A stretch of 38,345 nt of DNA, taken from a virus. The notes beneath the pieces were generated by a model, which saw nothing but the letters and a program-made list of their open reading frames with translations, had not been told where the DNA came from and did not search any database. Within the stretch, counting starts at the first letter, position 1. Each line of letters starts with the position of its first letter. Location: positions 1 to 38,345 of the IMG/VR virus record IMGVR_UViG_3300042319_000714; one strand, written 5' to 3'. Positions 21,477 to 30,209 of this stretch are shown here, piece after piece. Made by a program: the position numbers and the translations under genes.

Positions 21477-22328
21477 TTAGCCTCCGAAGAGTTTGCCGAA
21501 ACCGCCAGCAGAGCCAGCACCACTGAACAATCCACCACCGATGCTTCCTAAAGCACCGAGGCCGCCACCGATCAGGCCGGATGTAGCGGATGCACCGGCA
21601 GCCCGGGCAGCGCCAATGGCCTGCTGGTTGCCTGCGTAGATGTTGGATGCGTAGGCGCTCTCCGGGTTGAAGAGCTGGCCCGGGTTGAAGCCCGAGGCCT
21701 GGCCTACGAATCCCTGAGATCCTGCAAAGGCCTGAGAAGGCCGTCCCAAGACCTGCTGGAACACGTCTCCATACACGCCCTGACCGGCCTGCAGTGCGCC
21801 CATGGCCTGCTGCTGGCGCTGCTGTTGGAGGCCGGCACCGATCATCTGGGAGCGCAGGGCTTCCTGCAGCGCGGCATTGGGTCCCTGGGCCATACCACGG
21901 GCCGAAGAGGCTACGCGGGCCTGCTGCTGCGCCATCCGCTGCTGCTCCGGGGTTAGCCGGGAGCCGGCAAGGAGATTGGAGGTCGCGTTCTGGGCAAGGA
22001 TGTCGGCAATGCGGGTCTGCTCCGGGGCAAAGCCTTGGATGGCAGCACGGGCTTGAGGCCCGAGCTTGGCAATATCAGCAATGTCGCCAGCCCGGGAAGA
22101 TGCACGGCTGGCAGCCTCGGTGCGCCCCATTGCTGGCGCAATCTGCTCTTCGTACAGACGCAGCAGCTCAGGAGTTGCCTGCTTGAGCATATCAATGGTC
22201 AGCGCCTGATACTTGGGCGCGAACTGTGCCTCCGCGGCATACTTCTCCGGTGCCAAATCAATTTGGTTTCGGAGTGTTTCCCGGGTTTCCTGGGCGTAGT
22301 TGCGTGCTGGAGGTGCTTCGACTGTCAT
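21477..22328 (-). CDS. Internal virion protein with glycine-zipper tail
   Basis: 283 aa from ATG 22328, ATGA overlap upstream. Helical and Gln/Ala-rich (RLTPEQQRMAQQQARVAS, GLQQQRQQQAMGALQAGQG), ending in a Gly-rich hydrophobic C-terminus (SGLIGGGLGALGSIGGGLF) able to insert in membranes. Similar proteins lie beside the nozzle gene in podovirus-like genomes and may build the conduit through the cell envelope. No enzymatic motif. Confidence 0.6.
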   Translation of the reverse strand: MTVEAPPARNYAQETRETLRNQIDLAPEKYAAEAQFAPKYQALTIDMLKQATPELLRLYEEQIAPAMGRTEAASRASSRAGDIADIAKLGPQARAAIQGFAPEQTRIADILAQNATSNLLAGSRLTPEQQRMAQQQARVASSARGMAQGPNAALQEALRSQMIGAGLQQQRQQQAMGALQAGQGVYGDVFQQVLGRPSQAFAGSQGFVGQASGFNPGQLFNPESAYASNIYAGNQQAIGAARAAGASATSGLIGGGLGALGSIGGGLFSGAGSAGGFGKLFGG

Positions 22329-22729
22329 ATCATTTTGGAGGCCACCCGGTAGATCGGCATCGAGCCTTTCTTGTAGGTGGTCAGTTTGCCGTTGCGATAG
22401 CCGATAGCCGGGAGGATTGCAGCCTCCGGTCGGTCATGGAAGAACTTAGCCGCCACCGCCATGGCGAATACCGCGCAATCCGCGGCGAATTGATGCCAGT
22501 ACCAGTGGTCGCCATTGGGGTCGGAATGCTGCCACTCCCAGGCCTTAGGCTCTGGACCCGTCTGACGCCAGCCTACCAGCACGGCAACCACCTGCTCGTC
22601 CTGGGTGGCGATCTTGAGCGTGCCCTGCTCCGCATGGAACATGACGTAGTCCTCGACGGCCTCACGGGTCCAGCCCTTGAAGCTGTCCGGGAGCTTGTGC
22701 AGTAGGTAGTCTGTGATCTGGGGGATCAT
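22325..22729 (-). CDS. Conserved tail-region protein, possible GNAT-like fold
   Basis: 134 aa from ATG 22729 (MIPQITDYLLHKL), 2 nt after the previous stop. Contains EDYVMFHAEQGTLKIATQDE, a beta-strand AVLVGWRQTG, then WYWHQFAADCAVFAMAVA and ILPAIGYRNGKLTTYKKG. The order strand-strand-helix-strand and the position among tail genes recall the GNAT-like proteins some short-tailed phages carry there, but no acetyl-CoA motif is clear. Real gene; function open. Confidence 0.55.
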   Translation of the reverse strand: MIPQITDYLLHKLPDSFKGWTREAVEDYVMFHAEQGTLKIATQDEQVVAVLVGWRQTGPEPKAWEWQHSDPNGDHWYWHQFAADCAVFAMAVAAKFFHDRPEAAILPAIGYRNGKLTTYKKGSMPIYRVASKMI

Positions 22730-22731
22730 TC

Positions 22732-23130
22732 TCAGTCTTGAGGCTGCACTCGAGTCTGGAAAACATACACCTCGCACTGCTGGCCAGCGCCAGTGACAGT
22801 GTCGAACGCCCGAGCGGCGATATAGATGAACGTGTAGGAATTTGCGTTTGGAAACACTGAATTCACCGTGAATGGTGCTGTGTAGGTCGAGAAGTCTGAG
22901 GTGTTTTGAATTTCTCGGATATACGCGAGCACCGGAGTCAAAAGGAACTTGATCGTCGTCGTCGGAGGGACAGGCCTGCCGTAGAGATCAGAGATTGTGA
23001 TCAGTGATACAGCAGGGTTGATGATGACATTTAGGCTCTCGGGATCGAGCGTTGAGCTGTCGGAATAGATGATCGGAAACGTGGTTCCCGTAGGAACCGG
23101 CGCTCCTTCATTGAACCAGGCAGCGTGCAT
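22732..23130 (-). CDS. Structural protein, beta-rich
   Basis: 132 aa; the start ATG overlaps the previous stop by 1 nt (TGATG). Beta-rich with many Thr, Val, Phe and Tyr (PTGTTFPIIYSDSSTL, VPPTTTIKFLLTPVLAYI, YTFIYIAARAFDTVTG). No signal peptide. Probably a virion accessory protein associated with the nozzle or fibre complex; family not recognised. Confidence 0.55.
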   Translation of the reverse strand: MHAAWFNEGAPVPTGTTFPIIYSDSSTLDPESLNVIINPAVSLITISDLYGRPVPPTTTIKFLLTPVLAYIREIQNTSDFSTYTAPFTVNSVFPNANSYTFIYIAARAFDTVTGAGQQCEVYVFQTRVQPQD

Positions 23131-23858
23131 CAGGCGTTGAAGTTGGCGATTTGCTTGCCGTAGACGTTGGACCCGATGCAGGTGAAGACAAACAGGTCGG
23201 CCTTGTTGGCACCAGTTGTCAGTGTCGGGGTGCTGCCGGCCTGAAACTGCATCGTCTTACCGCCCGAAGCCGAGAAGGTTGCGGTCAGTAAGCCGCCGGC
23301 GTTCTGCTTCACCTTCACCAGCACGGTCTTGCCCTCGTCGTTGGCTCCGAAGGTCAGCGTGACAGCCACGTTGCCGGTAGGCGTCAGATCCCAAGTCAGG
23401 CTTGTGCCGACATTAACGGTCGGCGTGGTCGAGCTGCTGGCCTGTGGTGCGGTTGAGAGCTTGGCCGAGGTGACCGAGTTGTCCTTCAGGCGGATCGTGG
23501 TGCCGCTGGTCTCAATCGTTGTCTCGTCGGGCACCAACGAAAGCAGGGTCTTGGCCTGGGCTGCCGTCAGGTCGACCGGAGTCGCGCTGCTGCCGGTGTT
23601 GTTGCCCTTGATGGTGTTGGCCGCCATCGTCGCCAGCTTGGCGTTGGTGACAGCGTTGTCGGCCAGTTTGGAGGTGATCACCGCCAGATTCTGAATGGCA
23701 TCAGAATTCACTGAGTTGGCACCGATGGTCAGCGTGCCGCCGTCGATGGTGCCCGTAATGTTAACCGTGGGTGTGCCAAGGAGGTTGAGCGTCGAGGCCG
23801 ACAGTGTGGTTGTCGGGCTGATCGTGGTGCCTGGGGTGACGTTTACGAAGAGTGGCAT
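23130..23858 (-). CDS. Fibre-like structural protein
   Basis: 242 aa. An N-terminal Thr-rich strand region ([18 protein letters not shown]), then helical-beta repeats of the type [19 protein letters not shown], common in phage fibres, then a C-terminal beta domain ([38 protein letters not shown]). It lies just after the nozzle-like gene. Probably a fibre or decoration that attaches to the tail. Starts at ATG 23858, 6 nt after the previous stop. Confidence 0.65.
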   Translation of the reverse strand: MPLFVNVTPGTTISPTTTLSASTLNLLGTPTVNITGTIDGGTLTIGANSVNSDAIQNLAVITSKLADNAVTNAKLATMAANTIKGNNTGSSATPVDLTAAQAKTLLSLVPDETTIETSGTTIRLKDNSVTSAKLSTAPQASSSTTPTVNVGTSLTWDLTPTGNVAVTLTFGANDEGKTVLVKVKQNAGGLLTATFSASGGKTMQFQAGSTPTLTTGANKADLFVFTCIGSNVYGKQIANFNA

Positions 23859-23864
23859 GGTGGT

Positions 23865-26690
23865 TTAGACGTCGTTCTTGCCGTAGAGTCGGAATGCAAT
23901 GCCGATGACCTTGGCGCTGTAGATATCGAGGGAGCCCTGGTCGGTGGTGATCAGGGGCTGCACAGAGGCCGAGTGCTTGCGCAGGCGGGCCTTGTGGCTG
24001 AAGAACTGGTGCAGGCCGGCCTTCCAGCCGTTGTTTCCGCAGCGGAACTGGGTGGTCACCGAGTAGTCCTCGCGGTACGGGGCCAGGAAGTTGTCGGCGG
24101 TGTTGTTGGTGTTGTAGGTGCCGCTGCCGTAGGTGTAGTAAGCCGTGCGATCCTTGGTCTGGTCGGTGGCAACCGTGTAGAACTCATTTACGCCGTCGAA
24201 CTGCGCAGTGATGGAATAGCGGGTGTTCCAGTTGCCCAGCTCGAACTGGATGTCGGTCCACTGCTTGTGGTCGACGTTGTCCTCCCCGGTGTAGCCGCGG
24301 AAGCGAACCTCGGTGCTGATCTGGGTCAGCACGCCAGTGCGGTCGGCGTCCACAAGACCGAGCGTGTCGAACTGGTGGATTAATCCGCTCTCATCGGCCC
24401 AGCACAGCGTGTCGGTGCCTGCAACGATGACTCTGGACCAGTACTTCGGAACGAGTAGCGAGCCCTCCCAGTAGCCTTCCCAGGCCTTGTTCAGGAAGTT
24501 GTAGACCAGCGTGCGTTGGTTGGTGCCGTCACCGCCCTCGACCGGCACGCTTAGGATGTATCGGTTCGAGAAGTAGGTCCCGCAGGCGTTGCTCCAGAAG
24601 GCCTGGTCGATGTCGTCGACGATGTTCTGGATCTGGTCGGACAATGGCACCACCACCGATTGGCTGATGCCAAACTCGGTCTGGCGCAGGCTAATGATGC
24701 CGCGCTGGGACAGGAAGATGACGTCGGAGCCTGTGCCTGCGATAGAGGCCTGAGACACGCAGCCGAACTCCCGGGTGATCTCGGTCAGCCGGGTGGTCGA
24801 CAGGTCGCCGTAGAGGTTCTCCACGGCCAGCACCGAGCGTTCCTTGAAGACCAATAGCGTGGTCATGTTGAACGGGTACAGGGCCACCACCCGGTCATTG
24901 CTGCCGGTGTTGAGCTTGAACTCGTTCAGGATAGGCGAGTAGTGCAGCGGGTCCAGCACATCGGAGACGGCCAGGTAATCGTTACCGTAGAGCAGCAGCA
25001 GGCGGTTCTGGAAGTACAGGCCCTCGCGACCCGGGGGCACCGAGGAACCGGAAGCACTCGAGCGCTTGATACTGCCGGTGATGTTGGAAGTGGTAATGTC
25101 CACCAGGGTCGAAGGCATGGCCACCGTGGCAGTGGGGGTCGTTGAATAGACGCCCGCATTGACTATGGTGACTGCGCTGACGATTCCGTTGGTGACTGTT
25201 GCAGTCAGGCTTGCGGCCACACTGGATGTTCCAGAGACCGTGATCACCGGGGCCGAGAGGTAGCCGGAACCCTGATTGAGGATGACAACGTCGGTAATGG
25301 AGATATTGGGCGACGTGCCGGTGGTCGTGATCTGAATGATTGCTCGGTTGGCGTCGTTTAGCGAGTCGGTCTCCTCGGTCGTACCTGAGAACAGGCGCAG
25401 CGTGTTGTTGTCGACCGGATAGGTGTAGTAGATCTTGTTGGTGACGTTGGCCCCACCGTTTTCAATGTTGGTCAGCGTGACCTGATCGCCCGGGATGAAG
25501 TTGTGGTTAAAGACCGCAATGGTGTCCGCAGTAGCGTCGGAACTATTGATCGACAGCGTGGAGGGGATGCGGTTGAAACCGGCGTCGAGCGCAGACGGGT
25601 TGGTTGCCGTGCTCTGCATCAGGATCGGCATCCCGTCGTTCAGGTTGTTGACGATGTCTTGAGCCAGGTCGTAGCCGGTCGTGTTGCTGGCCAGCTCAAT
25701 GTAGTAGCGGGCGTTGTTCTCTGGGTTCAGTGGCAACGAGTTGGTCTTGGCCCGAGCATCAGCAAGAGTCAGGTGCAACGAGATCTCCTGATTGACCACA
25801 TTGACGTAGAGCTGGAAGCCTTGACCAGACCCGGGTGACGCATTCCAGAGTGGAGCAGCATTGCCAACTTGGCCGACGTTCACGATGTCTCCGGTGGCCA
25901 GATCGGGCACCACATTCAGTGTGATCTCGGTGGATGCCTCTTGGGAGAGAAGGAAACTGTTTTCACACAGGATTGCATCGTTGCCTTCGGTGTCGATGGA
26001 GTCGTAGACGATGCCGGTAACGCTGTCGAAGTAGTATCGGGCGTTGCCCGGGCGCAGCATGACCACGCCATTGGTGGCCTGGATGAGTCGCACCGGCAGG
26101 TAGATGTCGTGCCCGTTCATGGACACTTCCACGGGCGACTGGTTGGGCCGGATGCACCAGACCTTGCCCTGGCCACCGTCAGAGGTCCGGGCCTCGTTGA
26201 CTGCCACCAGAAGTGCATTGGCCCCGGTGTCCGGGTCGCGGTAGGGCAGGACGCCGAGGATGTCCTCGAAGGGAGCGGTTGAGGCGTAGAACTGCACCGT
26301 CTTGTTTGCAGGCGACGGCGCGAAGCTAAATGCCGCAGTACTGAAGGTCGCGTTGGTGTTGTCGTCCAGCGTACAGAGCGTGCCGTTGGAAAAGATCTGG
26401 GTGTTGGCGTCCACGTCGCAAACCACCTGCGAGTTTGCCGGGATCTGAGTGCCGGAGACAGGAACACCGACCGATGATCCAGATGTGAGCGTGACGATGC
26501 GTGATCCGCTCGACCAGCGGCCGCCCCACTTGGGCTGCACAATGCCCCAGCGGTTCTTGATGACCTGATCCTCGAAGCGTCGGTTGACGGCGTTGGAAAC
26601 GTAGGAGGCCGGGATCAGCGCAGGGTCAATGCGCGATACCACTCCAACGAATCCATCGTCGATTGCACCGATTTGAGGCAGGTCAGGCAT
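23865..26690 (-). CDS. Tail nozzle-like (tail tubular protein B-type) protein
   Basis: 941 aa. The N-terminus (PQIGAIDDGFVGVVSRIDP, RFEDQVIKNRWGIVQPKWGG) and middle (GREGLYFQNRLLLLYGNDYL, VVALYPFNMTTLLVFKERSV, GSDVIFLSQRGIISLRQTEF) follow the pattern of long beta-propeller-like nozzle or stabilisation proteins of short-tailed phages. The C-terminal third (WKAGLHQFFSHKARLRKH) is also structural. Directly downstream of the gateway-like protein, as in podoviruses. An inserted beta domain (about 370-560) makes it longer than classical nozzles. Confidence 0.6.
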   Translation of the reverse strand: MPDLPQIGAIDDGFVGVVSRIDPALIPASYVSNAVNRRFEDQVIKNRWGIVQPKWGGRWSSGSRIVTLTSGSSVGVPVSGTQIPANSQVVCDVDANTQIFSNGTLCTLDDNTNATFSTAAFSFAPSPANKTVQFYASTAPFEDILGVLPYRDPDTGANALLVAVNEARTSDGGQGKVWCIRPNQSPVEVSMNGHDIYLPVRLIQATNGVVMLRPGNARYYFDSVTGIVYDSIDTEGNDAILCENSFLLSQEASTEITLNVVPDLATGDIVNVGQVGNAAPLWNASPGSGQGFQLYVNVVNQEISLHLTLADARAKTNSLPLNPENNARYYIELASNTTGYDLAQDIVNNLNDGMPILMQSTATNPSALDAGFNRIPSTLSINSSDATADTIAVFNHNFIPGDQVTLTNIENGGANVTNKIYYTYPVDNNTLRLFSGTTEETDSLNDANRAIIQITTTGTSPNISITDVVILNQGSGYLSAPVITVSGTSSVAASLTATVTNGIVSAVTIVNAGVYSTTPTATVAMPSTLVDITTSNITGSIKRSSASGSSVPPGREGLYFQNRLLLLYGNDYLAVSDVLDPLHYSPILNEFKLNTGSNDRVVALYPFNMTTLLVFKERSVLAVENLYGDLSTTRLTEITREFGCVSQASIAGTGSDVIFLSQRGIISLRQTEFGISQSVVVPLSDQIQNIVDDIDQAFWSNACGTYFSNRYILSVPVEGGDGTNQRTLVYNFLNKAWEGYWEGSLLVPKYWSRVIVAGTDTLCWADESGLIHQFDTLGLVDADRTGVLTQISTEVRFRGYTGEDNVDHKQWTDIQFELGNWNTRYSITAQFDGVNEFYTVATDQTKDRTAYYTYGSGTYNTNNTADNFLAPYREDYSVTTQFRCGNNGWKAGLHQFFSHKARLRKHSASVQPLITTDQGSLDIYSAKVIGIAFRLYGKNDV

Positions 26691-26691
26691 A

Positions 26692-27621
26692 TCACCGGGA
26701 CGGTACGATTATCTGCCGGACATATTTCTCCTGGAGCGCCACCTTGTCGATCTCCTTGGTCAGTTCAATTTCTCCTAACTCAAGGAACTGGTTGCCCAGG
26801 TCGATCTTGCCGTCGACCCGGAGCATCTGGCCGGCTGCCTTGAGTGCGCAGATCTCGCAGAAGCGGTAGGGGAAGGCGTAGGCGGTGGCCTCGGCGGAGC
26901 TAGACAGGAGCGGTGGGGTCTTGCGGAATTCCAGCCAGACGTAGGGGAGGTCGTTCCCAACCAGCACACCGTCATCGGTGAACGTGTACGTGACCTCCTG
27001 CTGACGCCAGGTGACACGAGGGTCGGCTGGCCAGACCGAGAAAGTCTCACCGATGGGGACAGCCCGGGTTGTGCCGTCGGGGTTGTTGGTCTGCGAGATA
27101 TTGCGCAGGAACTTGTTCAGGATTCCCCAGTAGGCTGTGTTGGTCGGGACGGTGCCGGACGGTGCAATGGCATAGAGCTGATAGTGCTCCTGCGTCACCG
27201 GATACAACACGATCTGACCGATGGTGTAGGAGGTGGTGCTGTCCCAGTCGCCGTCATTGTTACCGTAGGAAGGCTGTGCCTCGGACCAGTAGATTGAGTT
27301 GAGCGTGCCGTTGGGGCCGCTAGTGGTCGGGCTCTGGCCGGCACCCGGCGTGATGTTGACCCACTGGTAATACTTCTCCTCGACCGGGAAGTAGACCACG
27401 TCCCCGGCGTTGTAGGTGTTTTGGTAGGAGTAAGTGGGCGCAAAGAACTCCTGCTGATACACCGTCTGCTCGGGCCAATCAAAGCACTCCCAGGCGCTCC
27501 GCAGTGACATGGAGATGAACGTGCGGAAGAAGTTGGACTCCTCGGTCGTTAGGGTGGAGAAAACGCGCCCAGTGAGCTCACAGGCGCGTTGCAGCACGTA
27601 GTCGTAGGTGACGGTTCTCAT
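26692..27621 (-). CDS. Tail gateway-like (tail tubular protein A-type) protein
   Basis: 309 aa. Helical N-terminus (DYVLQRACELTGRVFSTL, LRSAWECFDWPEQTV) and helical C-terminus (FRYRFCEICALKAAGQML-like segment, FLELGEIELTKEID). Between them lies a beta-rich insert with two carbohydrate-binding-like W/Y units (VYFPVEEKYYQWV, TIGQIVLYPVTQEHYQLY). Helical ends with this size and a position before the nozzle fit a gateway/adaptor that binds the portal. Family call is inference from layout. Confidence 0.55.
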   Translation of the reverse strand: MRTVTYDYVLQRACELTGRVFSTLTTEESNFFRTFISMSLRSAWECFDWPEQTVYQQEFFAPTYSYQNTYNAGDVVYFPVEEKYYQWVNITPGAGQSPTTSGPNGTLNSIYWSEAQPSYGNNDGDWDSTTSYTIGQIVLYPVTQEHYQLYAIAPSGTVPTNTAYWGILNKFLRNISQTNNPDGTTRAVPIGETFSVWPADPRVTWRQQEVTYTFTDDGVLVGNDLPYVWLEFRKTPPLLSSSAEATAYAFPYRFCEICALKAAGQMLRVDGKIDLGNQFLELGEIELTKEIDKVALQEKYVRQIIVPSR

Positions 27622-27870
27622 TTATTTCCACGCTGCGCACGACCAATACTTGGCCGACAGTTTTGATCCAGGATTGTCGCAGCCGTGACGGGCACGGAAC
27701 GACTTCTTGTGCTCGGGCAAATGAGCTTTGATCGTCATGTCCGGATCGCCGAAGCGAACCAAGGCAACCTTGTCGCCTTCCTTGGCGAGGACAGCGAACT
27801 TCTTCGACTCGCCGGGAGTGCGCTTGGGCTTGTTGTAGCCCGAGAACTTGTTGCCCTTGTAGTTGATCAT
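27622..27870 (-). CDS. DUF6321-like phage protein
   Basis: 82 aa from ATG 27870. NKPKRTPGESKKFAVLA, then KVALVRFGDPDMTIKAHLPE, then KKSFRARHGCDNPGS and KLSAKYWSCAAWK. This order, with RFG, FRARH and the final AxYW, matches as I recall a small protein family (DUF6321) frequent in aquatic phages. Function unknown. Cys residues could bind metal. Ends adjacent to the gateway start and overlaps the lipoprotein stop. Confidence 0.75.
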   Translation of the reverse strand: MINYKGNKFSGYNKPKRTPGESKKFAVLAKEGDKVALVRFGDPDMTIKAHLPEHKKSFRARHGCDNPGSKLSAKYWSCAAWK

Positions 27871-28085
27871 TTTGGCAGTGCGTACCAGCCGGCAGGCAGC
27901 GTCACCGTGGACGGCCCCACCAGCTTCTTGTTTGAATCGAATCCGTACACGCTGGCCTTCACCGGCTTGGCCAGCATCACCGGATCACCGGAAGGGACCA
28001 GGACCACCCGTGTCATCTGGCAACCCAGGCAGTCCAGCAATGCGATCAGCCAGATCGTTCTTGAGAGCCTCGGGAGCTTTTCCAT
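27867..28085 (-). CDS. Small lipoprotein candidate (o-spanin-like position)
   Basis: 72 aa from ATG 28085. A basic start (MEKLPRLSR) is followed by a hydrophobic stretch (TIWLIALLDCLGC) with Cys at a lipobox-like place, then a beta-rich exported-looking domain ending STVTLPAGWYALPK. That ending recurs in small phage proteins. It overlaps in another frame the 57-aa gene at 27985-28158, and the two follow a holin-like gene, as Rz1/Rz pairs do. Lipidation and lysis role are inferred. Confidence 0.55.
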   Translation of the reverse strand: MEKLPRLSRTIWLIALLDCLGCQMTRVVLVPSGDPVMLAKPVKASVYGFDSNKKLVGPSTVTLPAGWYALPK

Positions 28086-28158
28086 GTTGGATGTCGGTGG
28101 GTGGTGTTTCTCGCAACCAGTCGAGCAGAGCCTTGAGGATCTGGTAGATCCAGTTCAC
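27985..28158 (-). CDS. 57-aa protein overlapping the lipoprotein gene (i-spanin-like position)
   Basis: GTG at 28158 overlaps the holin-like stop (GTGA); ends TGA at 27985-27987. Starts with an amphipathic/hydrophobic helix (MNWIYQILKALLDWLRE), then a polar region (EALKNDLADRIAGLPG) and a Gly/Pro-rich end. The last 101 nt also encode the lipoprotein in another frame. Small proteins starting with such a W-rich helix often follow holins in phage genomes. It is short for an inner-membrane spanin, so that role is tentative. Confidence 0.55.
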   Translation of the reverse strand: MNWIYQILKALLDWLRETPPTDIQHGKAPEALKNDLADRIAGLPGLPDDTGGPGPFR

Positions 28159-28337
28159 TCGGGCTTTTTCTCGGCGTCCTTGGCCCAGATGAGGCCAATT
28201 CCAACGGTCACTTGAGCGATGGTGGCGGTCAGATCGACGTTGGTGCTAGGATCGCCATCGAACACGGATTTGAGAGCACTTCCAATAGCAACGAGAATGA
28301 CGCCAACGCCAGCGAGTGTAGTTTTGATGTTTTTCAT
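28155..28337 (-). CDS. Holin-like small membrane protein
   Basis: 60 aa from ATG 28337. Two hydrophobic stretches (LAGVGVILVAIGSALKSVF at 8-26; ATIAQVTVGIGLIWAKD at 39-55) flank an acidic loop with DGDPSTN, ending in a charged tail AEKKPE. Size, topology and neighbourhood suit a holin or pinholin; the similar small membrane gene just upstream could be its partner. ATGA coupling upstream. Confidence 0.6.
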   Translation of the reverse strand: MKNIKTTLAGVGVILVAIGSALKSVFDGDPSTNVDLTATIAQVTVGIGLIWAKDAEKKPE

Positions 28338-28507
28338 TTCTTCAGGGCTTTGTAGAGGGCAACGCAGGCGGCGGCAAGGCCAACCAAGGCGGAGAGGAAT
28401 CGAATCCCGTCCGTGAGCTGGGGGAGCATCGACGCTGCGGTCGCAGTCGCCGCGGTTCCGAGCGAAAGGGCTAGGCCGTTCGTTCCGCCTTGGTTGGAAG
28501 CGTCCAT
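28334..28507 (-). CDS. Small membrane protein, second holin candidate
   Basis: 57 aa from ATG 28507 (MDASNQGGTNGLALS). A weakly hydrophobic Ala/Thr segment (TAATATAASMLPQL) and a strong membrane segment (FLSALVGLAAACVALYKAL), then a Lys-Lys end. Adjacent to another holin-like gene; two-gene holin/antiholin pairs are common, but roles cannot be told from sequence. Longer in-frame starts are less likely because they overlap the upstream gene. Confidence 0.55.
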   Translation of the reverse strand: MDASNQGGTNGLALSLGTAATATAASMLPQLTDGIRFLSALVGLAAACVALYKALKK

Positions 28508-28508
28508 G

Positions 28509-28667
28509 TTACTCGGGCTTGGATTGTGAATATGCGGCCGCTGTTTCAAGGAGTTCCACCAGAGGAAGGCCGACCTTCATGTTGGTCACGTTGCCGGCCT
28601 TCATTCCAATGACAAGCAGCTCATAAAGTTGGTTGAACTGCTGGGGTGTGAGTTCGATCTTGATCAT
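28509..28667 (-). CDS. Small hypothetical protein
   Basis: 52 aa from ATG 28667 (MIKIELTPQQFNQLYELL), overlapping the upstream stop by 4 nt. Mostly helical, ending AAAYSQSKPE. The pattern IELTPQQ...LYELL resembles small phage proteins found near fibre genes, but I know no function. Stops 1 nt before the next ATG. Confidence 0.6.
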   Translation of the reverse strand: MIKIELTPQQFNQLYELLVIGMKAGNVTNMKVGLPLVELLETAAAYSQSKPE

Positions 28668-29038
28668 GCGGCGAGATTTTTGACGACGGGGGCCTCGGGC
28701 GCAACAACAACCGGCTCGGGAACCGGCGGCACCCACGGCAGCGGAGGAGCGATGACCGGCGGGTTGATCTGGTTCTCGATTTGCGCGGTGACGTTCGCTT
28801 CGATGGCCTTCTGATCGACGCCGTTTGCGAAGCACCAATCCAGCACCTGCTGCTCGGTCAAATCCTCGTAAGGCGTGAACGATTCGCTGGGCGGAGCGAA
28901 CGACGCGCTGCCGTAGCAGGTGCCGCTGTATTGATCCTGCGAGCCGTTGCACCTCCAGTCGGCGGTGATGACGACATCGGTGAGAGTGCCTTCGGTCGGT
29001 TTGACCAACAGGCGTTCGATGATCCAAGAGATGTTCAT
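28664..29038 (-). CDS. DUF7936-like phage protein
   Basis: 124 aa from ATG 29038. NISWIIERLLVKPTEGTLTD, then WRCNGSQDQYSGTCYGSASF, then FTPYEDLTEQQVLDWCFANG, INPPVIAPPLPW, and a Pro/Val-rich tail. This exact order is, as I recall, the hallmark of a family common in aquatic phages and placed after a fibre gene (DUF7936). Function unknown, perhaps fibre-associated. Confidence 0.75.
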   Translation of the reverse strand: MNISWIIERLLVKPTEGTLTDVVITADWRCNGSQDQYSGTCYGSASFAPPSESFTPYEDLTEQQVLDWCFANGVDQKAIEANVTAQIENQINPPVIAPPLPWVPPVPEPVVVAPEAPVVKNLAA

Positions 29039-29039
29039 A

Positions 29040-30206
29040 TTAGGCGTTCTTCAGAGCGTTGACTTCAGCGGCCAGTTCCTGAATGGCTTTCACAAGCACA
29101 GGAATGAGGTCTTGGCGAACGGACTTGTAGGGAGCTTCGCCTTCGGGGGCAGGGTCTTTCCACTCGTCGATGAGGTTCGGGAACACCTGCTCAAACTCTT
29201 GAGCAATGAAACCCCTGTCGCCCTTGATGTCCTTACCCTTACCAGCTTTCCAGTCAAACTTGCGCGGCTTCAGAGCGAGAATCGCACCGAGTCCAACGTC
29301 GATATCCTGCACGTTCTCCTTCAGTCGAGCATCGGAGATTGCAGAGATTGTTCCGTTCGTTGCCGACACAGTTCCGCTGTAGCTGACGTAAAACTTGAAC
29401 GCAGCATCAGTGGTCGAATAGAGCAAGTATGAGTAGACATTGGAAGCATTTGAGCTTCCGACAGTTGAAACATACGGAGCAGTTGAACTGTAAACGCTCT
29501 TGATTCCGATTCCGCTGTTTGAACCTGTATCCGTCGTCCCCACCAACAGATTCCCGCTCGCGTCGAGCGTCATCGCTTGGGTCCAAGCACCAGTTCCACC
29601 ATTGATAGCAGCACCAGCAGAACCGGATGAAGCGATGTTCCAAATGTGGTTTCCGTTACCTGAAAGTTGATATTGTGCAATACCAAACGAGGTTGTGACT
29701 TTGTATCTCCAATTAACGCCGTCGAAATAGCAGTTGCGATTCAACGCCATGCTTGAAGAACCGGACACGATTCCAGTGTCAAACTCCAAAGCTTTGTAAG
29801 TAACCCAAGACGCACTCGGCGTAACCCCCACGCCGACGTTGCCGGAGGAGTCTACACGATAACGCTCAGTGCCTCCTGTAGTAACAGCAAACGTGTCTGC
29901 CGCAGGATAGTAGATGCCAGTGTTTACGTCTCCGGTCGTTGTAAGAGCGGGAAGCAGCGCGGTGCCAGCAGCAAACGTGGATACACCAGTCACACCCAGC
30001 GTCGTCCCCACCGTAGCCGCGCCGGTGATGGTGGCGGAGGCGAGGGTGGCGGTGCCGCCAGCTCCGAGGATCTGGTTGCTGGTGATCTTCTTCGTGGTGC
30101 CCGATGCAGCCATGGACGTATCCGAGATGTCCACAATCGGCAGCACGTCCGCTGCCGGATCAACCGTAGTGATGGCCGCCAAGGCCGTGATTTTCGTGTC
30201 TGCCAT
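29040..30206 (-). CDS. Tail fibre/spike with S74 self-cleaving chaperone domain
   Basis: 388 aa. N-terminus MADTKITALAAITTVDPAAD is a typical fibre start; repeats with GGTERYRVDSSGNVGVG and MTLDASGNLLVGTTD follow. The C-terminal about 100 residues are an intramolecular chaperone of the peptidase S74 type: SDARLKENV with Ser291 and Lys296 as the expected dyad, then RGFIAQEFEQVFPNLI and a coiled-coil end (VLVKAIQELAAEVNALK). Such domains drive trimer folding and then cleave themselves off before the Ser. Confidence 0.9.
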   Translation of the reverse strand: MADTKITALAAITTVDPAADVLPIVDISDTSMAASGTTKKITSNQILGAGGTATLASATITGAATVGTTLGVTGVSTFAAGTALLPALTTTGDVNTGIYYPAADTFAVTTGGTERYRVDSSGNVGVGVTPSASWVTYKALEFDTGIVSGSSSMALNRNCYFDGVNWRYKVTTSFGIAQYQLSGNGNHIWNIASSGSAGAAINGGTGAWTQAMTLDASGNLLVGTTDTGSNSGIGIKSVYSSTAPYVSTVGSSNASNVYSYLLYSTTDAAFKFYVSYSGTVSATNGTISAISDARLKENVQDIDVGLGAILALKPRKFDWKAGKGKDIKGDRGFIAQEFEQVFPNLIDEWKDPAPEGEAPYKSVRQDLIPVLVKAIQELAAEVNALKNA

Positions 30207-30209
30207 AAG

